This document shows positions 25,647 to 37,164 of a DNA stretch of 64,000 nucleotides, in pieces (positions within the stretch are counted from its first letter, which is position 1; each line of letters starts with the position of its first letter). Location: positions 1,316,467 to 1,380,466 of the forward strand of contig NZ_KB911459.1 in the NCBI RefSeq assembly GCF_000383475.1, in the 5' to 3' direction. The position numbers and the translations under genes were made by a program. Source of the stretch: Microbacterium sp. 11MF. GTDB lineage: Bacteria; Actinomycetota; Actinomycetes; Actinomycetales; Microbacteriaceae. The notes under the pieces were generated by a model. The model saw only the letters and a list, made by a program, of their open reading frames with translations, was not told where the DNA came from and did no database searches.

Positions 25647-28600
25647 TTAGTCCGCGGGACGGACCACGAGCAAAAGGTCGCCGGCCTCGACCTGCGCCGT
25701 CGTCGCGATGACGATCCGCTCCACGACGCCGTCGACGGGGGCGGCGATCGCCGCCTCCATCTTCATGGCCTCGATGGATGCCACGGGCTCACCCGCCCGG
25801 ACCTTCGTCCCCTCCTCGGCCTTGACGGTGACGACGCCCGAGAAGGGTGCTGCCACCTGGCCGGGCTTCGACGTGTCGGCCTTCTCGGCCTGCCGGGCCT
25901 CGACCGAGACGGCGCGATCGCGCACGGTGACCGGACGGAGCTGACCATTGAGGGTCGCCATCACCGTCCGCATCCCCTTGTCGTCGACCTCGCCGATCGC
26001 CTCGAGCCCCACGTAGAGCTGAACGCCGCGCTCGATCTCGACGACGTGCTCCTGGCCGGGCCGCATGCCGTAGAGGTAGTCGATCGTGTCGAGGACGCTG
26101 AGGTCGCCGAAGGTCTCCCGCACCTCGTGGTAGGCCTTCGTCGGCGCAGGGAACAACAGCCGGTTGAGCGTCTGACGTCGGGTCGCCGAGTCGGCGTTCA
26201 ACGCCGCCGCGTTCTCTGCCGAGATCTCCGTCACGCCGACCCTCCTCGATCGACCGGCGAGAACCTTCGAACGGAACGGCTCCGGCCACCCGCCCGGCAG
26301 GTCACCGAGTTCGCCCGCCATGAACGCGACCACCGAATCGGGGACGTCGTATTTCTCGGGGTTCGCCTCGAAGTCCGCGGGGTCGGCCTTCACCGCCGTC
26401 AGGTGCAGCGCGAGGTCGCCCACGACCTTCGACGACGGCGTCACCTTGGGGATGCGGCCGAGCATGCGATCCGCCGCGGCGTACATGTCCTCGATCAGCT
26501 CGAAGTCCTCCGCCAGCCCCAGCGCGATGGCCTGCTGACGAAGGTTCGACAGCTGCCCGCCGGGGATCTCGTGGTGGTAGACGCGTCCGGTGGGGCCGGG
26601 CAGCCCGGACTCGAACGGTGCGTACAGATTGCGCACCGCCTCCCAGTACGGCTCCAGGTCCGCGACCGCCTGCAGGTCGAGGCCCGTGTCGCGCTCGGTG
26701 TCGGCCATCGCGGCGACGAGCGCCGAGAGGGAGGGCTGACTCGTCGTGCCCGACATCGGCGCGGCGGCGGCGTCGACGGCATCCGCCCCCGCCGCGCTGG
26801 CGGCCAGGAGCGTCGCCAGCTGTCCGCCGGCGGTGTCGTGCGTGTGGACATGGACCGGGAGGTCGAAGCGTTCGCGGAGCGCCGTCACGAGCTTCGTCGC
26901 GGCAGCGGGACGGAGGAGCCCCGCCATGTCCTTGATCGCGAGGATGTGGGCCCCGGCCTCGACCATCTGCTCGGCGAGACGGAGGTAGTAGTCGAGCGTG
27001 TAGAGGTCCTCCGCCGGGTCGAGCAGGTTTCCCGTGTAGCAGACGGCCGTCTCCGCGACCGCCGTCCCCGTCGCCAGCACGGCCTCGATCGCGGGGCGCA
27101 TCTGACTGACGTCGTTCAGCGCGTCGAAGATGCGGAAGATGTCGACCCCGGATGCGGCGGCTTCGGCCACGAACGCGTCGGTCACGCTCGTCGGGTACGG
27201 CGTGTACCCCACCGTGTTGCGACCGCGTAGGAGCATCTGGATCGCGACGTTCGGGAGCGCGGTACGCAACGCGTCGAGCCGCTCCCACGGGTCCTCGCCG
27301 AGGAAGCGGAGTGCCACGTCGTACGTCGCGCCGCCCCATGCCTCCACCGACAGCAGTTGCGGCGTCAGCCGGGCGACGTGCGGCGCCACGCGGACGAGGT
27401 CCTTCGTCCGCACCCGGGTCGCCAGGAGCGACTGGTGTGCGTCGCGGAACGTCGTCTCTGTGACGGCGAGGCCGGGCTGCGCGCGGAGCGCCTCGGCGAA
27501 CCGCTTCGGCCCCAGCTCGAGCAGACGCTGACGCGATCCCGGCGCCGGTTCCGCGTTCAGATCGACCGCGGGGAGCTTCGCGGCGGGATCGGTGTGGACC
27601 GGGCTGTCGCCGTTCGGCCGGTTCACCGTGACATCGGCCAGCCACGAGACGATCTTGGATCCCCGGTCCTTCGACTCGCGGCCGAGGACGAGCTCAGGAC
27701 GCTCGTCGATGAAGGCCGTGCTGAGGTCGCCCGCGACGAAGGCGGGGTCGTCGAGGACACGCTGCAGGAAGGGGATGTTGGTCGAGACGCCGCGGATGCG
27801 GAACTCCGCCAGGGCGCGCCGGGACCGGATGACGGCCGCCTCGAAGTCGCGACCACGGCAGGTCAGCTTCGAGAGCATCGAATCGAAGTGCGGGCTGATC
27901 TGCGACCCGGCCGCGGTCGTACCTCCGTCGAGACGGATGCCGGCACCCCCCGGCGAGCGATAGGTCGTGATCTTGCCGGTGTCGGGGCGGAAGCCGTGCG
28001 CGGGATCCTCGGTCGTGATGCGGCACTGCAGCGCGGCTCCGCGCAGCTGGATCTGCTCCTGACGGAGACCCAGGTCGGCCAGCGTCTCCCCCGATGCGAT
28101 GCGCATCTGAGATTGAACCAGATCGACATCCGTGACCTCCTCCGTCACGGTGTGCTCCACCTGGATGCGAGGGTTCATCTCGATGAAGACGACCTCGCCG
28201 GTGCGCGGGCCCGCCGTCTCGAGGAGGAACTCGACGGTGCCGGCGTTCTCATATGCGATCGATTCGGCGAAAGCGACGGCGTACGCGTGCAGGCTCCGGC
28301 GGATCTCGTCGTCGAGGTTGGGCGCCGGCGCGATCTCGACGACCTTCTGGTGGCGACGCTGCACCGAGCAGTCGCGCTCGAAGAGGTGGACGGTGGTGCC
28401 GGCCTTGTCGGCGAGGATCTGCACCTCGACGTGACGGGGTCGCTGGACGGCCTGCTCGAGGAAGACGCGGGCGTCGCCGAACGCGCTGCCCGCCTCACGC
28501 ATCGCCTCGGACAGGGCGGGCGGGAGCGCATCCGGGTGCTCGACGCGACGCATCCCTCGCCCGCCGCCGCCGGCGACGGCCTTCACGAAGATGGGGAAGC

Positions 28601-29054
28601 CGATGTCGCCCGCCTGCGCGACCAGGTGATCGATGTCGTCGGATGCCTCGGTCGAGCGGAGGACGGGCACACCTGCCGCGATGGCGTGCTGCTTCGCCGT
28701 GACCTTGTTTCCGGCCATCTCGAGAACGGTCGAGGACGGGCCGATGAACGCGATGCCGTTGGCCGCGGCCTTCGCGGACAGCTCGGGATTCTCCGACAGG
28801 AACCCGTAACCGGGGTAGATCGCGTCCGCGCCGCTCTCGAGGGCGACGCGGATGATCTCGTCGACGTCGAGGTACGCGCGGACCGGATGCCCCACCTCGC
28901 CGATCTGGTAGGCCTCATCCGCTTTCAGCCGATGAAGCGAGTACCGATCCTCGTACGGGAAGACCGCCACCGTGCGGGCCCCCAGCTCATACGCCGCGCG
29001 GAATGCGCGGATCGCGATCTCTCCGCGGTTTGCGACCAGAATCTTCCGAAACAT
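25647..29054 (-). CDS. pyc: Pyruvate carboxylase
   Basis: A biotin enzyme of 1135 residues that makes oxaloacetate from pyruvate, bicarbonate and ATP. The N-terminal biotin carboxylase opens FRKILVANRGEIAIRAFRA and has the ATP-grasp loop VKAVAGGGGRGMR and EMNPRIQVEHTVTEEVTD. The carboxyltransferase domain (about 520-800) has FRDAHQSLLATRVRT and HTHDTAGGQLATLL. The C-terminal biotinyl domain has IEAMKMEAAI, with the biotinylated lysine about 35 residues from the end. GAGGGGA lies before the ATG at 29054. All four domains are complete. Confidence 0.97.
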   Translation of the reverse strand: MFRKILVANRGEIAIRAFRAAYELGARTVAVFPYEDRYSLHRLKADEAYQIGEVGHPVRAYLDVDEIIRVALESGADAIYPGYGFLSENPELSAKAAANGIAFIGPSSTVLEMAGNKVTAKQHAIAAGVPVLRSTEASDDIDHLVAQAGDIGFPIFVKAVAGGGGRGMRRVEHPDALPPALSEAMREAGSAFGDARVFLEQAVQRPRHVEVQILADKAGTTVHLFERDCSVQRRHQKVVEIAPAPNLDDEIRRSLHAYAVAFAESIAYENAGTVEFLLETAGPRTGEVVFIEMNPRIQVEHTVTEEVTDVDLVQSQMRIASGETLADLGLRQEQIQLRGAALQCRITTEDPAHGFRPDTGKITTYRSPGGAGIRLDGGTTAAGSQISPHFDSMLSKLTCRGRDFEAAVIRSRRALAEFRIRGVSTNIPFLQRVLDDPAFVAGDLSTAFIDERPELVLGRESKDRGSKIVSWLADVTVNRPNGDSPVHTDPAAKLPAVDLNAEPAPGSRQRLLELGPKRFAEALRAQPGLAVTETTFRDAHQSLLATRVRTKDLVRVAPHVARLTPQLLSVEAWGGATYDVALRFLGEDPWERLDALRTALPNVAIQMLLRGRNTVGYTPYPTSVTDAFVAEAAASGVDIFRIFDALNDVSQMRPAIEAVLATGTAVAETAVCYTGNLLDPAEDLYTLDYYLRLAEQMVEAGAHILAIKDMAGLLRPAAATKLVTALRERFDLPVHVHTHDTAGGQLATLLAASAAGADAVDAAAAPMSGTTSQPSLSALVAAMADTERDTGLDLQAVADLEPYWEAVRNLYAPFESGLPGPTGRVYHHEIPGGQLSNLRQQAIALGLAEDFELIEDMYAAADRMLGRIPKVTPSSKVVGDLALHLTAVKADPADFEANPEKYDVPDSVVAFMAGELGDLPGGWPEPFRSKVLAGRSRRVGVTEISAENAAALNADSATRRQTLNRLLFPAPTKAYHEVRETFGDLSVLDTIDYLYGMRPGQEHVVEIERGVQLYVGLEAIGEVDDKGMRTVMATLNGQLRPVTVRDRAVSVEARQAEKADTSKPGQVAAPFSGVVTVKAEEGTKVRAGEPVASIEAMKMEAAIAAPVDGVVERIVIATTAQVEAGDLLLVVRPAD

Positions 29055-29137
29055 GCTCTTCCCCTCTACAGGGTGCGGGGCCGCTGCGTCGGGGCCGCCG
29101 AGGTACGGGCTGAGTACCCTCACAGCCTAGGGGACGG

Positions 29138-29143
29138 TAACGT
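29138..29143 (+). promoter_or_regulatory. Candidate -10 element of the ParA-like gene
   Basis: TAACGT eight bases before the GTG at 29152, with no Shine-Dalgarno. The mRNA would be near-leaderless. Confidence 0.4.
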
Positions 29144-29151
29144 GGTCGCTT

Positions 29152-29964
29152 GTGCACGTACTCTCCGTCAGCTCCCTCAAAGGTGGCGTCGGCAAGACGA
29201 CCGTGACCCTGGGCCTCGCCTCCGCGGCGTTCGCGCGCGGGGTGCGGACCCTTGTCGTCGACCTGGACCCGCAGTCCGACGTGTCGACGGGGATGGACAT
29301 CCAGGTGGCGGGGCGTCTCAACGTCGCCGACGTCCTCGCGAATCCCAAGGAGAAGGTCGTCCGACAGGCGATCACCTCGAGCGGCTGGGCGAAGGTCCAC
29401 CCCGGGACGATCGACGTCATGATCGGCAGCCCCTCCGCCATCAACTTCGACGGACCGCACCCGAGCGTCCGCGACGTCTGGAAGCTCGAAGAAGCGCTCG
29501 CGACCATCGAGGCGGACTACGACCTGGTCCTCATCGACTGCGCGCCGTCGCTGAACGCCCTCACCCGCACGGCGTGGGCGGCATCCGATCGCGTCGTCGT
29601 CGTGACCGAACCGGGTCTCTTCTCGGTCGCCGCCGCCGACCGCGCGCTCCGCGCCATCGAGGAGATCCGTCGCGGCCTCTCGCCGCGCCTGCAGCCCCTC
29701 GGGATCGTCGTCAACCGTGTGCGCCCGCAGTCGATCGAGCACCAGTTCCGCATCAAGGAACTCCGCGACATGTTCGGTCCGCTCGTCCTCACCCCTCAGC
29801 TGCCCGAGCGCACCTCGCTGCAGCAGGCTCAGGGCGCGGCGAAGCCCCTGCACATCTGGCCGGGCGACTCCGCACAGGAGCTCGCCGCGGACTTCGACTC
29901 GCTGCTCGACCGGATCGTCCGCACCGGCAGGATCCCCGTCTCCGGAGCCGTCTCCCCCGCCTGA
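29152..29964 (+). CDS. ParA-family ATPase
   Basis: A 270-residue partition-type ATPase. The Walker A is SSLKGGVGKTTVTLGLASAA (deviant, with the signature lysine) and the second motif is VVDLDPQSDVSTGM. DLVLIDCAPSLNALT and VTEPGLFSVAAADRAL are further ParA blocks. No parB or centromere-like repeat is next to it, so it is probably a stand-alone ParA/Soj-like positioning protein and not the chromosomal pair. It is convergent with the MerR gene at 30020, with a hairpin between. Confidence 0.88.
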   Translation: MHVLSVSSLKGGVGKTTVTLGLASAAFARGVRTLVVDLDPQSDVSTGMDIQVAGRLNVADVLANPKEKVVRQAITSSGWAKVHPGTIDVMIGSPSAINFDGPHPSVRDVWKLEEALATIEADYDLVLIDCAPSLNALTRTAWAASDRVVVVTEPGLFSVAAADRALRAIEEIRRGLSPRLQPLGIVVNRVRPQSIEHQFRIKELRDMFGPLVLTPQLPERTSLQQAQGAAKPLHIWPGDSAQELAADFDSLLDRIVRTGRIPVSGAVSPA

Positions 29965-29970
29965 CCTCCG

Positions 29971-30004
29971 GGCGCACGACAACGGGCGACGCGCGTCGTG
30001 CGCC
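29971..30004. terminator. Hairpin between convergent ParA-like and MerR genes
   Basis: Perfect 10-bp stem GGCGCACGAC/GTCGTGCGCC with a 14-base loop, between two converging stop codons. Probably a shared terminator. Confidence 0.6.
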
Positions 30005-30019
30005 GGCGTCGCCGAAGTG

Positions 30020-30565
30020 TCAGGCCGAGCGGGCTGAGCGACGAGCCGCGAGCTCGTCCATCTGCTCGGGCTGCTGAGCGTCGAAGTCGACCAGCGTGGT
30101 CTCGACCTCGCGGAGCACCTTTCCGACGGCGATGCCGAAGACGCCCTGGCCCCGACTGACCAGATCGATGACCTCGTCGTTCGAGGTGCACAGATACACA
30201 GAGGCTCCGTCGCTCATGAGCGTGGTCCCGGCGAGGTCGCGGATGCCGGCAGCGCGCAGCTGGTCGACGGCGATGCGGATCTGCTGCAGCGAGATACCGG
30301 TGTCGAGAAGACGCTTCACGAGCTTCAGGACGAGGATGTCGCGGAAGCCGTACAGTCGCTGCGATCCCGACCCGCTCGCCCCACGGACCGTGGGCTCCAC
30401 CAGTTCGGTGCGCGCCCAGTAGTCCAGCTGGCGGTAGGTGATACCGGCTGCGCGAGCCGCTTGGGCACCGCGGTAACCGACTTCGTCGTCCATCTCGGGG
30501 AGGCCGTCGGTGAACAGGAGCTCTGTCGAGAACTTCTGCTCGCCCAGCGCGTCGTGCGCAGTCAT
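30020..30565 (-). CDS. MerR-family transcriptional regulator (Rv1830-like)
   Basis: A 181-residue regulator. The MerR helix-turn-helix is GYRGAQAARAAGITYRQLDYWARTELVEPT, with the wing LYGFRDILVLKLVKRLLDTG. The C-terminal part (about 110-160, SVYLCTSNDEVIDLVSRGQG) has no metal-binding Cys cluster, so it is not a metal sensor. In Mycobacterium a MerR protein of this kind (Rv1830) sits two genes from Rv1828 and garA. Here the same three-family neighbourhood is kept, but the DUF151 nuclease gene usually between the two MerR genes is missing. Confidence 0.85.
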   Translation of the reverse strand: MTAHDALGEQKFSTELLFTDGLPEMDDEVGYRGAQAARAAGITYRQLDYWARTELVEPTVRGASGSGSQRLYGFRDILVLKLVKRLLDTGISLQQIRIAVDQLRAAGIRDLAGTTLMSDGASVYLCTSNDEVIDLVSRGQGVFGIAVGKVLREVETTLVDFDAQQPEQMDELAARRSARSA

Positions 30566-30665
30566 CGAGGCCTCCTGCAGGTGATCGGTTCTTCAACGCT
30601 AGAGGAGGGAGGGGCCTCGGGCAATGACATCCGACTCCCGGGCCTCGGCGTGTCGCGGAAGGGAC

Positions 30666-31346
30666 TCACGGCGTCAAGCGCTCGAGCGCGGCGCTGACGA
30701 ACACCTGCCGGATCTCTTCGAGACGCCGTGCCAGCTCGGGCGCCACCTCACTGGCCTGCGCGCGGGAACCGGCATCCGTCCGGCGCAGCAGCGGGGCGAT
30801 GGCGCTCTCGATCAACGAGACCTCGCGCTCGGCGCTCTGACGGATGGTGCGGATGTGGCGAGGCTGGATGCCGTGAGCGTTCAGCGCGACAAGCGACCGC
30901 AGGACTCCCAGTGCCCGCTCGTCGAAGGTGTCGGCTGGAGCGATGATCCCCGCGGAGACTGCTTCGTTGAGCAGTGTCGTGGAGGCGCCGGCCGTGCTGA
31001 GGAGCTCGTCGCGACGGTAGCGTCGCGACGTCTGAACGATGGAGGCGGGAGGAGCGGGAGCGACGTCGTCGCCGTGTTCTTCGAGGTACTCGCGGATGCG
31101 GGCGAGCGGGATGCCGAAGTCACGCTGCATCGTGAGAGCCGTCCGCAGCCGCTCGACGTCAGCCGGGGAGAACTTCCGGTACCCCGAGTCGGTGCGCACG
31201 GGAGTCACGATGCCCTGGACTTCGAGGAAGCGGAGCTTGCTCGCCGTGAGCGCGGGGAATTCGGGACTCAACCGAGCGAGGACCTGACCGATGCTCAAGG
31301 AGCCCGAGGACGCTGCTCGTCCCCGGGTCGCGGCGGCCGGGCTCAC
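30666..31346 (-). CDS. ftsR: MerR-family regulator FtsR (Rv1828/Cg1631-like)
   Basis: A 226-residue MerR-type regulator. The DNA-binding part is LSIGQVLARLSPEFPALTASKLRFLE, with VTPVRTDSGYRKFSPADVERL as wing. The long C-terminal helix region lacks ligand-binding Cys. Rv1828 and its Corynebacterium counterpart FtsR have this architecture and lie directly downstream of garA/odhI, as here. FtsR activates ftsZ in Corynebacterium, so a link with the ftsZ leader at 185-341 is likely but inferred. Its GTG start overlaps the FHA gene stop (GTGA). Confidence 0.82.
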   Translation of the reverse strand: MSPAAATRGRAASSGSLSIGQVLARLSPEFPALTASKLRFLEVQGIVTPVRTDSGYRKFSPADVERLRTALTMQRDFGIPLARIREYLEEHGDDVAPAPPASIVQTSRRYRRDELLSTAGASTTLLNEAVSAGIIAPADTFDERALGVLRSLVALNAHGIQPRHIRTIRQSAEREVSLIESAIAPLLRRTDAGSRAQASEVAPELARRLEEIRQVFVSAALERLTP

Positions 31347-31831
31347 GCGCTGATCGCCCGCTCGGCAGGAGCCACGAAGAAGTTGAGACGGAACTTGCCC
31401 ACACGGACCTCCGCGCCGTCCGTCAGGGTTGCGCGATCGACGCGCTCACCGTTGACGTAGGTGCCGTTCAGCGACCGCTGGTCGATGAGCTCGAACGTCG
31501 CACCCGTGCGGGTGATCTCGGCGTGACGACGCGACACCGTCACGTCGTCGAAGAAGATGTCGGCCTCGGGGTGACGACCCACGGTCGTGACGTCGGTGTC
31601 GAGCAGGTAGCGGGCACCCGCAGTCGGGCCCGAACGCACGATCAGGAGCGCGGCACGCGCCGGAAGGGCGTTGATCGCCTCGACCTCCGCCGCCGTCAAC
31701 TCCGCGCCGAAGGGCACGAAGGAAAGGTCCGAGTCGTGCCCGAACGTCTGCGTCGAGTCCACGAGACGCGGGTGCGCCGAGGTCTCGGCACCACGATGGA
31801 TGTCGCCGCCCGGTCGCTGATTGTCGTCCAC
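31343..31831 (-). CDS. garA: FHA-domain regulator GarA/OdhI
   Basis: A 162-residue phosphopeptide-binding protein. The N-terminal ~60 residues are disordered and contain DSTQTFGHDSD, which corresponds in place to the phospho-acceptor threonines of GarA/OdhI. The FHA domain (about 80-150) has VTTVGRHPEADIFFDDVTVS, RRHAEI, SLNGTYVNGERV. In relatives the unphosphorylated form inhibits 2-oxoglutarate dehydrogenase and Ser/Thr kinases relieve this. The GTG at 31831 was chosen because AAGGAGG lies six bases upstream. The neighbouring lpdA encodes the E3 subunit of that enzyme type. Confidence 0.9.
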   Translation of the reverse strand: MDDNQRPGGDIHRGAETSAHPRLVDSTQTFGHDSDLSFVPFGAELTAAEVEAINALPARAALLIVRSGPTAGARYLLDTDVTTVGRHPEADIFFDDVTVSRRHAEITRTGATFELIDQRSLNGTYVNGERVDRATLTDGAEVRVGKFRLNFFVAPAERAISA

Positions 31832-32128
31832 GATGTCCTCCTTCTTCCACAGTAACCGATCGGTCACGCTCCCGGTTGCCGGGCACCCCGGATCGGGGCG
31901 CGCGGAGGGGCGTTGTCCTGGATGTCGTCGGGCACGACGAGCCGCTCCCCGCCTGGGTAGCCTGACGCACATCGTCCCCTTCTCACAAGGAGCAGATCGC
32001 GTACCTCCCCCGCCGTGCGACCCGATCATCTTCGCGGCAGTCGGAGTCGTCCTCGCCGTCGCGATCGTGCGCGGACGACGGGGCGCCGCGAAGGAGTGAC
32101 GGCACCCGCAGCGGGCTAGGCTTGTCGC
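31832..32128. promoter_or_regulatory. Divergent regulatory region between garA and lpdA
   Basis: A 297-base gap without a supported gene. On the garA side, a near-palindrome GTAACCGATCGGTCAC (31852-31867; core ACCGATCGGT perfect) overlaps a possible TACTGT -10 (31849-31854, minus) about 20 bases before the garA start, a good place for a repressor site. On the lpdA side is the -10 given separately. A hydrophobic stretch at about 32015-32099 on the plus strand has no credible start. Confidence 0.4.
32117..32122 (+). promoter_or_regulatory. -10 element of lpdA (leaderless)
   Basis: TAGGCT exactly six bases before the ATG at 32129, with no Shine-Dalgarno. Confidence 0.6.
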
Positions 32129-33529
32129 ATGCCTCACTACGACGTCGTCATCCTCGGTGCCGGCCCCGGCGGCTATGTCGCGGCCGTCCGCTCAGCACAG
32201 CTCGGACTGTCCACCGCCATCATCGAAGAGAAGTACTGGGGCGGTGTCTGCCTCAACGTGGGCTGCATCCCTTCGAAGGCTCTTCTGAAGAACGCCGACC
32301 TCGCGCACACCTTCACCCACAAGGCCGACCTGTTCGGCATCAGCGGTGACGTGAGCTTCGACTTCGGCGTCGCGTGGGACCGCAGCCGCAAGGTCGCCGA
32401 CACCCACGTCAAGGGCATCCACTTCCTGATGAAGAAGAACAAGGTGACCGAGTACGACGGTCGCGGCACGTTCCTCGACGCGAAGACCATCGAGGTCGCG
32501 AAGTCCGACGGCTCCACCGAGACCGTCACCGCCGACAACGTCATCATCTCGACCGGCTCGACCGTGCGCCTCCTACCCGGCGTCACCCTGAGTGAGAACG
32601 TCGTCACCTACGAGGAGCAGATCCTCACCCGTGAGCTGCCGAACTCGATCGTCATCGTGGGCGCCGGCGCCATCGGCATGGAGTTCGCGTTCTTCATGAG
32701 CAACTACGGCGTGAAGGTGACGATCATCGAGTTCCTCGATCGCGCGCTGCCCAATGAAGACGTCGAGATCTCGAAGGAGATCCAGCGCCAGTACAAGAAG
32801 TACGGCATCGACATCCTCACCTCGACCAAGGTCGAGTCCGTCGTCGACTCCGGAGACAAGGTCACCGTGTCGTACTCGGCGAACGCCGACGGCGCGAAGG
32901 GTCAGATCGAAGCCGACAAGGTGCTCATGTCCATCGGCTTCGCTCCGCGTGTCGAGGGCTTCGGTCTCGACAAGACCGGCGTGAAGCTCACCGAGCGCGG
33001 TGCGATCGAGATCGACGACTACATGCGCACGAACGTCGACGGCGTCTACGCCATCGGCGACGTCACCGCCAAGCTGCAGCTCGCGCACGTGGCCGAGGCG
33101 CAGGGCGTCGTCGCCGCCGAGACGATCGGCAAGGCCGAGACCCAGACGCTGGGCGACTACCGCAACATGCCCCGCGCCACCTTCTGCTCGCCGCAGGTCG
33201 CCTCGTTCGGGCTCACCGAGCAGCAGGCCCGCGACGCCGGCTACGACATCAAGGTCGCGAAATTCCCCTTCTCGGCCAACGGCAAGGCCAACGGCCTGGG
33301 AGAGCCGGTCGGCTTCGTGAAGCTGATCGCGGATGCCGAGCACCTCGAGCTGCTCGGCGGCCACCTCATCGGTCCGGACGTGTCCGAGCTCCTCCCCGAG
33401 CTCACGCTCGCCCAGAAGTGGGACCTCACCGCCCTCGAGGCCGCGCGCAACGTGCACACGCACCCGACCCTCTCGGAGGGCCTGCAGGAGGCGTTCCACG
33501 GCCTCGCGGGCCACATGATCAACCTCTGA
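32129..33529 (+). CDS. lpdA: Dihydrolipoyl dehydrogenase (E3)
   Basis: A flavoprotein of 466 residues that re-oxidises the lipoyl groups of pyruvate and 2-oxoglutarate dehydrogenase complexes with NAD. It has the FAD site [20 protein letters not shown], the redox disulfide [13 protein letters not shown], the NAD site [17 protein letters not shown], a second FAD block [20 protein letters not shown] and the C-terminal His-Glu dyad in [14 protein letters not shown]. Length and motifs are complete. It is divergent from garA and ends at a strong terminator. Confidence 0.96.
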   Translation: MPHYDVVILGAGPGGYVAAVRSAQLGLSTAIIEEKYWGGVCLNVGCIPSKALLKNADLAHTFTHKADLFGISGDVSFDFGVAWDRSRKVADTHVKGIHFLMKKNKVTEYDGRGTFLDAKTIEVAKSDGSTETVTADNVIISTGSTVRLLPGVTLSENVVTYEEQILTRELPNSIVIVGAGAIGMEFAFFMSNYGVKVTIIEFLDRALPNEDVEISKEIQRQYKKYGIDILTSTKVESVVDSGDKVTVSYSANADGAKGQIEADKVLMSIGFAPRVEGFGLDKTGVKLTERGAIEIDDYMRTNVDGVYAIGDVTAKLQLAHVAEAQGVVAAETIGKAETQTLGDYRNMPRATFCSPQVASFGLTEQQARDAGYDIKVAKFPFSANGKANGLGEPVGFVKLIADAEHLELLGGHLIGPDVSELLPELTLAQKWDLTALEAARNVHTHPTLSEGLQEAFHGLAGHMINL

Positions 33530-33584
33530 TCGCAGCGGGAAGACCTATCGGATCGATGGGGTCTTCAGTAACCTGACGATCACG

Positions 33585-33623
33585 ACTGACGCCGCCCCGA
33601 ACGAAGCCGGGGGCGGCGTCAGT
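33585..33623 (+). terminator. Terminator of lpdA
   Basis: 14-bp stem (33585-33598 with 33610-33623) with an 11-base loop, 56 bases after the lpdA stop. It may also serve the convergent CYTH gene. Confidence 0.75.
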
Positions 33624-33643
33624 GCGTTAACGGGTGCGGCGGC

Positions 33644-34273
33644 TCAGAGACCGAGTGCGCGTTCGAGCTTGGAGCCCGACGCCGACACGTCTCCGCCGGC
33701 GGCACGGACCAGCTCGTCGGCCGCATCGAAGAGCGCGTCGCGGGCGGCGGCATCCGCGGGCGCCGCAGGCCCGAGCTCGAGTTCCCACTCGCGCCAGGCC
33801 GTCTCGACGCCCCGGCGGACATCCGTCGCGGTGACGCGGTCGTCGACGAATTCGGCGAGGAGGCCTCCCCCGGCGTCGAGGAGGGCGTAAGCGGTGCGCG
33901 AGTTCCGGATGCGAGCGAGGGGCGCGAACGGGGGCGCTGCGATCTCGGCGAGGACGCTCTCGATCTCTGCCGGGACGACGATGTGCTCCGGGTCGCCGTC
34001 GTCGAGCGGCCAGCGCGACTCGGCCTTACCCTCGGGGGTCACGCGCTTGATGTGCCACCCCTCGTCGGGGCCGCCGCTCCGGCGACGCAGGGCGACGCGC
34101 GCGCGGCCGAGCGCTCCGTCCACCGTGTCGAGATAGTGCGCGTCGAGTTCGCGGGGCTCGGGCGCGCCGACGACGGCGACGCCGGGAAGCCGTGCCCAAT
34201 CGGGCAGCGGCGTCCCGGCGTCGACGTCGTAGGTCCGCTCGATCTCGAGCGAGTGCTCCGGCTCAGTCGTCAA
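33644..34273 (-). CDS. CYTH-domain protein
   Basis: A 209-residue protein of the CYTH/ThTPase superfamily, which bind triphosphates in a beta-tunnel with divalent metal. The N-terminal signature EIERTYDVD matches the ExExK-type motif in altered form (E-x-E-R). Charged residues such as RVALRRRSGGPDEGWHIKRV and EWELELGP line the tunnel in relatives. No CHAD domain is fused. It probably acts on inorganic or thiamine triphosphate, though the substrate cannot be told. Its start overlaps the upstream small gene by 11 bases. Confidence 0.85.
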   Translation of the reverse strand: MTTEPEHSLEIERTYDVDAGTPLPDWARLPGVAVVGAPEPRELDAHYLDTVDGALGRARVALRRRSGGPDEGWHIKRVTPEGKAESRWPLDDGDPEHIVVPAEIESVLAEIAAPPFAPLARIRNSRTAYALLDAGGGLLAEFVDDRVTATDVRRGVETAWREWELELGPAAPADAAARDALFDAADELVRAAGGDVSASGSKLERALGL

Positions 34274-34505
34274 GGGTCGAACGGTCGTCGCGCTCGTCCG
34301 CGGACGGGTCGATGTCGTCTTGAGCGGCGATGAAATGGAAGTCGGCGGACGTGGGTCCGTCGTCTTCTCCCGTGTTCTCGTCGGCGCCCGAGCGCTCGTA
34401 CGTGATCTGCGTCTCGCTGTAGGGCAGGATCAGCCGATCCGTGTCCTCTTCGAGCGGGATGACCTGTCCGTCGAGCGGACCGCCGTGAAGTCGTGCAATA
34501 GCCAT
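34263..34505 (-). CDS. Small conserved acidic protein, function unknown
   Basis: An 80-residue protein that I do not recognise. The N-terminal half (ARLHGGPLDGQVIPLEEDTD) looks like a small beta fold and the C-terminal third is strongly acidic. It has no signal peptide and no membrane segment. It overlaps the CYTH gene by 11 bases, so the two are probably co-translated. The start at 34505 has a purine-rich GAGG close upstream. Confidence 0.65.
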   Translation of the reverse strand: MAIARLHGGPLDGQVIPLEEDTDRLILPYSETQITYERSGADENTGEDDGPTSADFHFIAAQDDIDPSADERDDRSTLDD

Positions 34506-34593
34506 GATGAACCTCCGCTACCGACTCTAATCGGGCGGATGCAGCTCGACCCGATGCCTTGTCAGCGGGCCGAGGCGGTGATATCCCGGCGAC

Positions 34594-37077
<2,484 letters not shown>

Positions 37078-37083
37078 GGTTCG

Positions 37084-37089
37084 ACGGTA
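37084..37089 (-). promoter_or_regulatory. -10 element of glgP (leaderless)
   Basis: TACCGT on the minus strand, six bases before the GTG at 37077. Confidence 0.55.
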
Positions 37090-37164
37090 CACACCCTCGC
37101 CCGGCAGCGCCGAGCGGATGCGTCAGAGTTCACACGGCGGTGATCAGGATGTGACGGATGCCGC

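Noticed and set aside
29152-29964. Chromosomal ParA with the ParB at 60084 as partner
   Set aside because: The two genes are 30 kb apart, one is in an island within a modification operon, and no centromere-like repeats lie near either.
27357-30077. A 906-codon open frame on the plus strand across pyc and the ParA-like gene
   Set aside because: It is antisense to two well-supported genes, its protein is Arg/Asp/Gly-rich without any domain, and long antisense frames are expected at this GC content.
31821-32099. A 92-codon frame with a hydrophobic end between garA and lpdA
   Set aside because: The start overlaps garA in antisense and no in-frame start precedes the hydrophobic part closely. Not supported as a gene.
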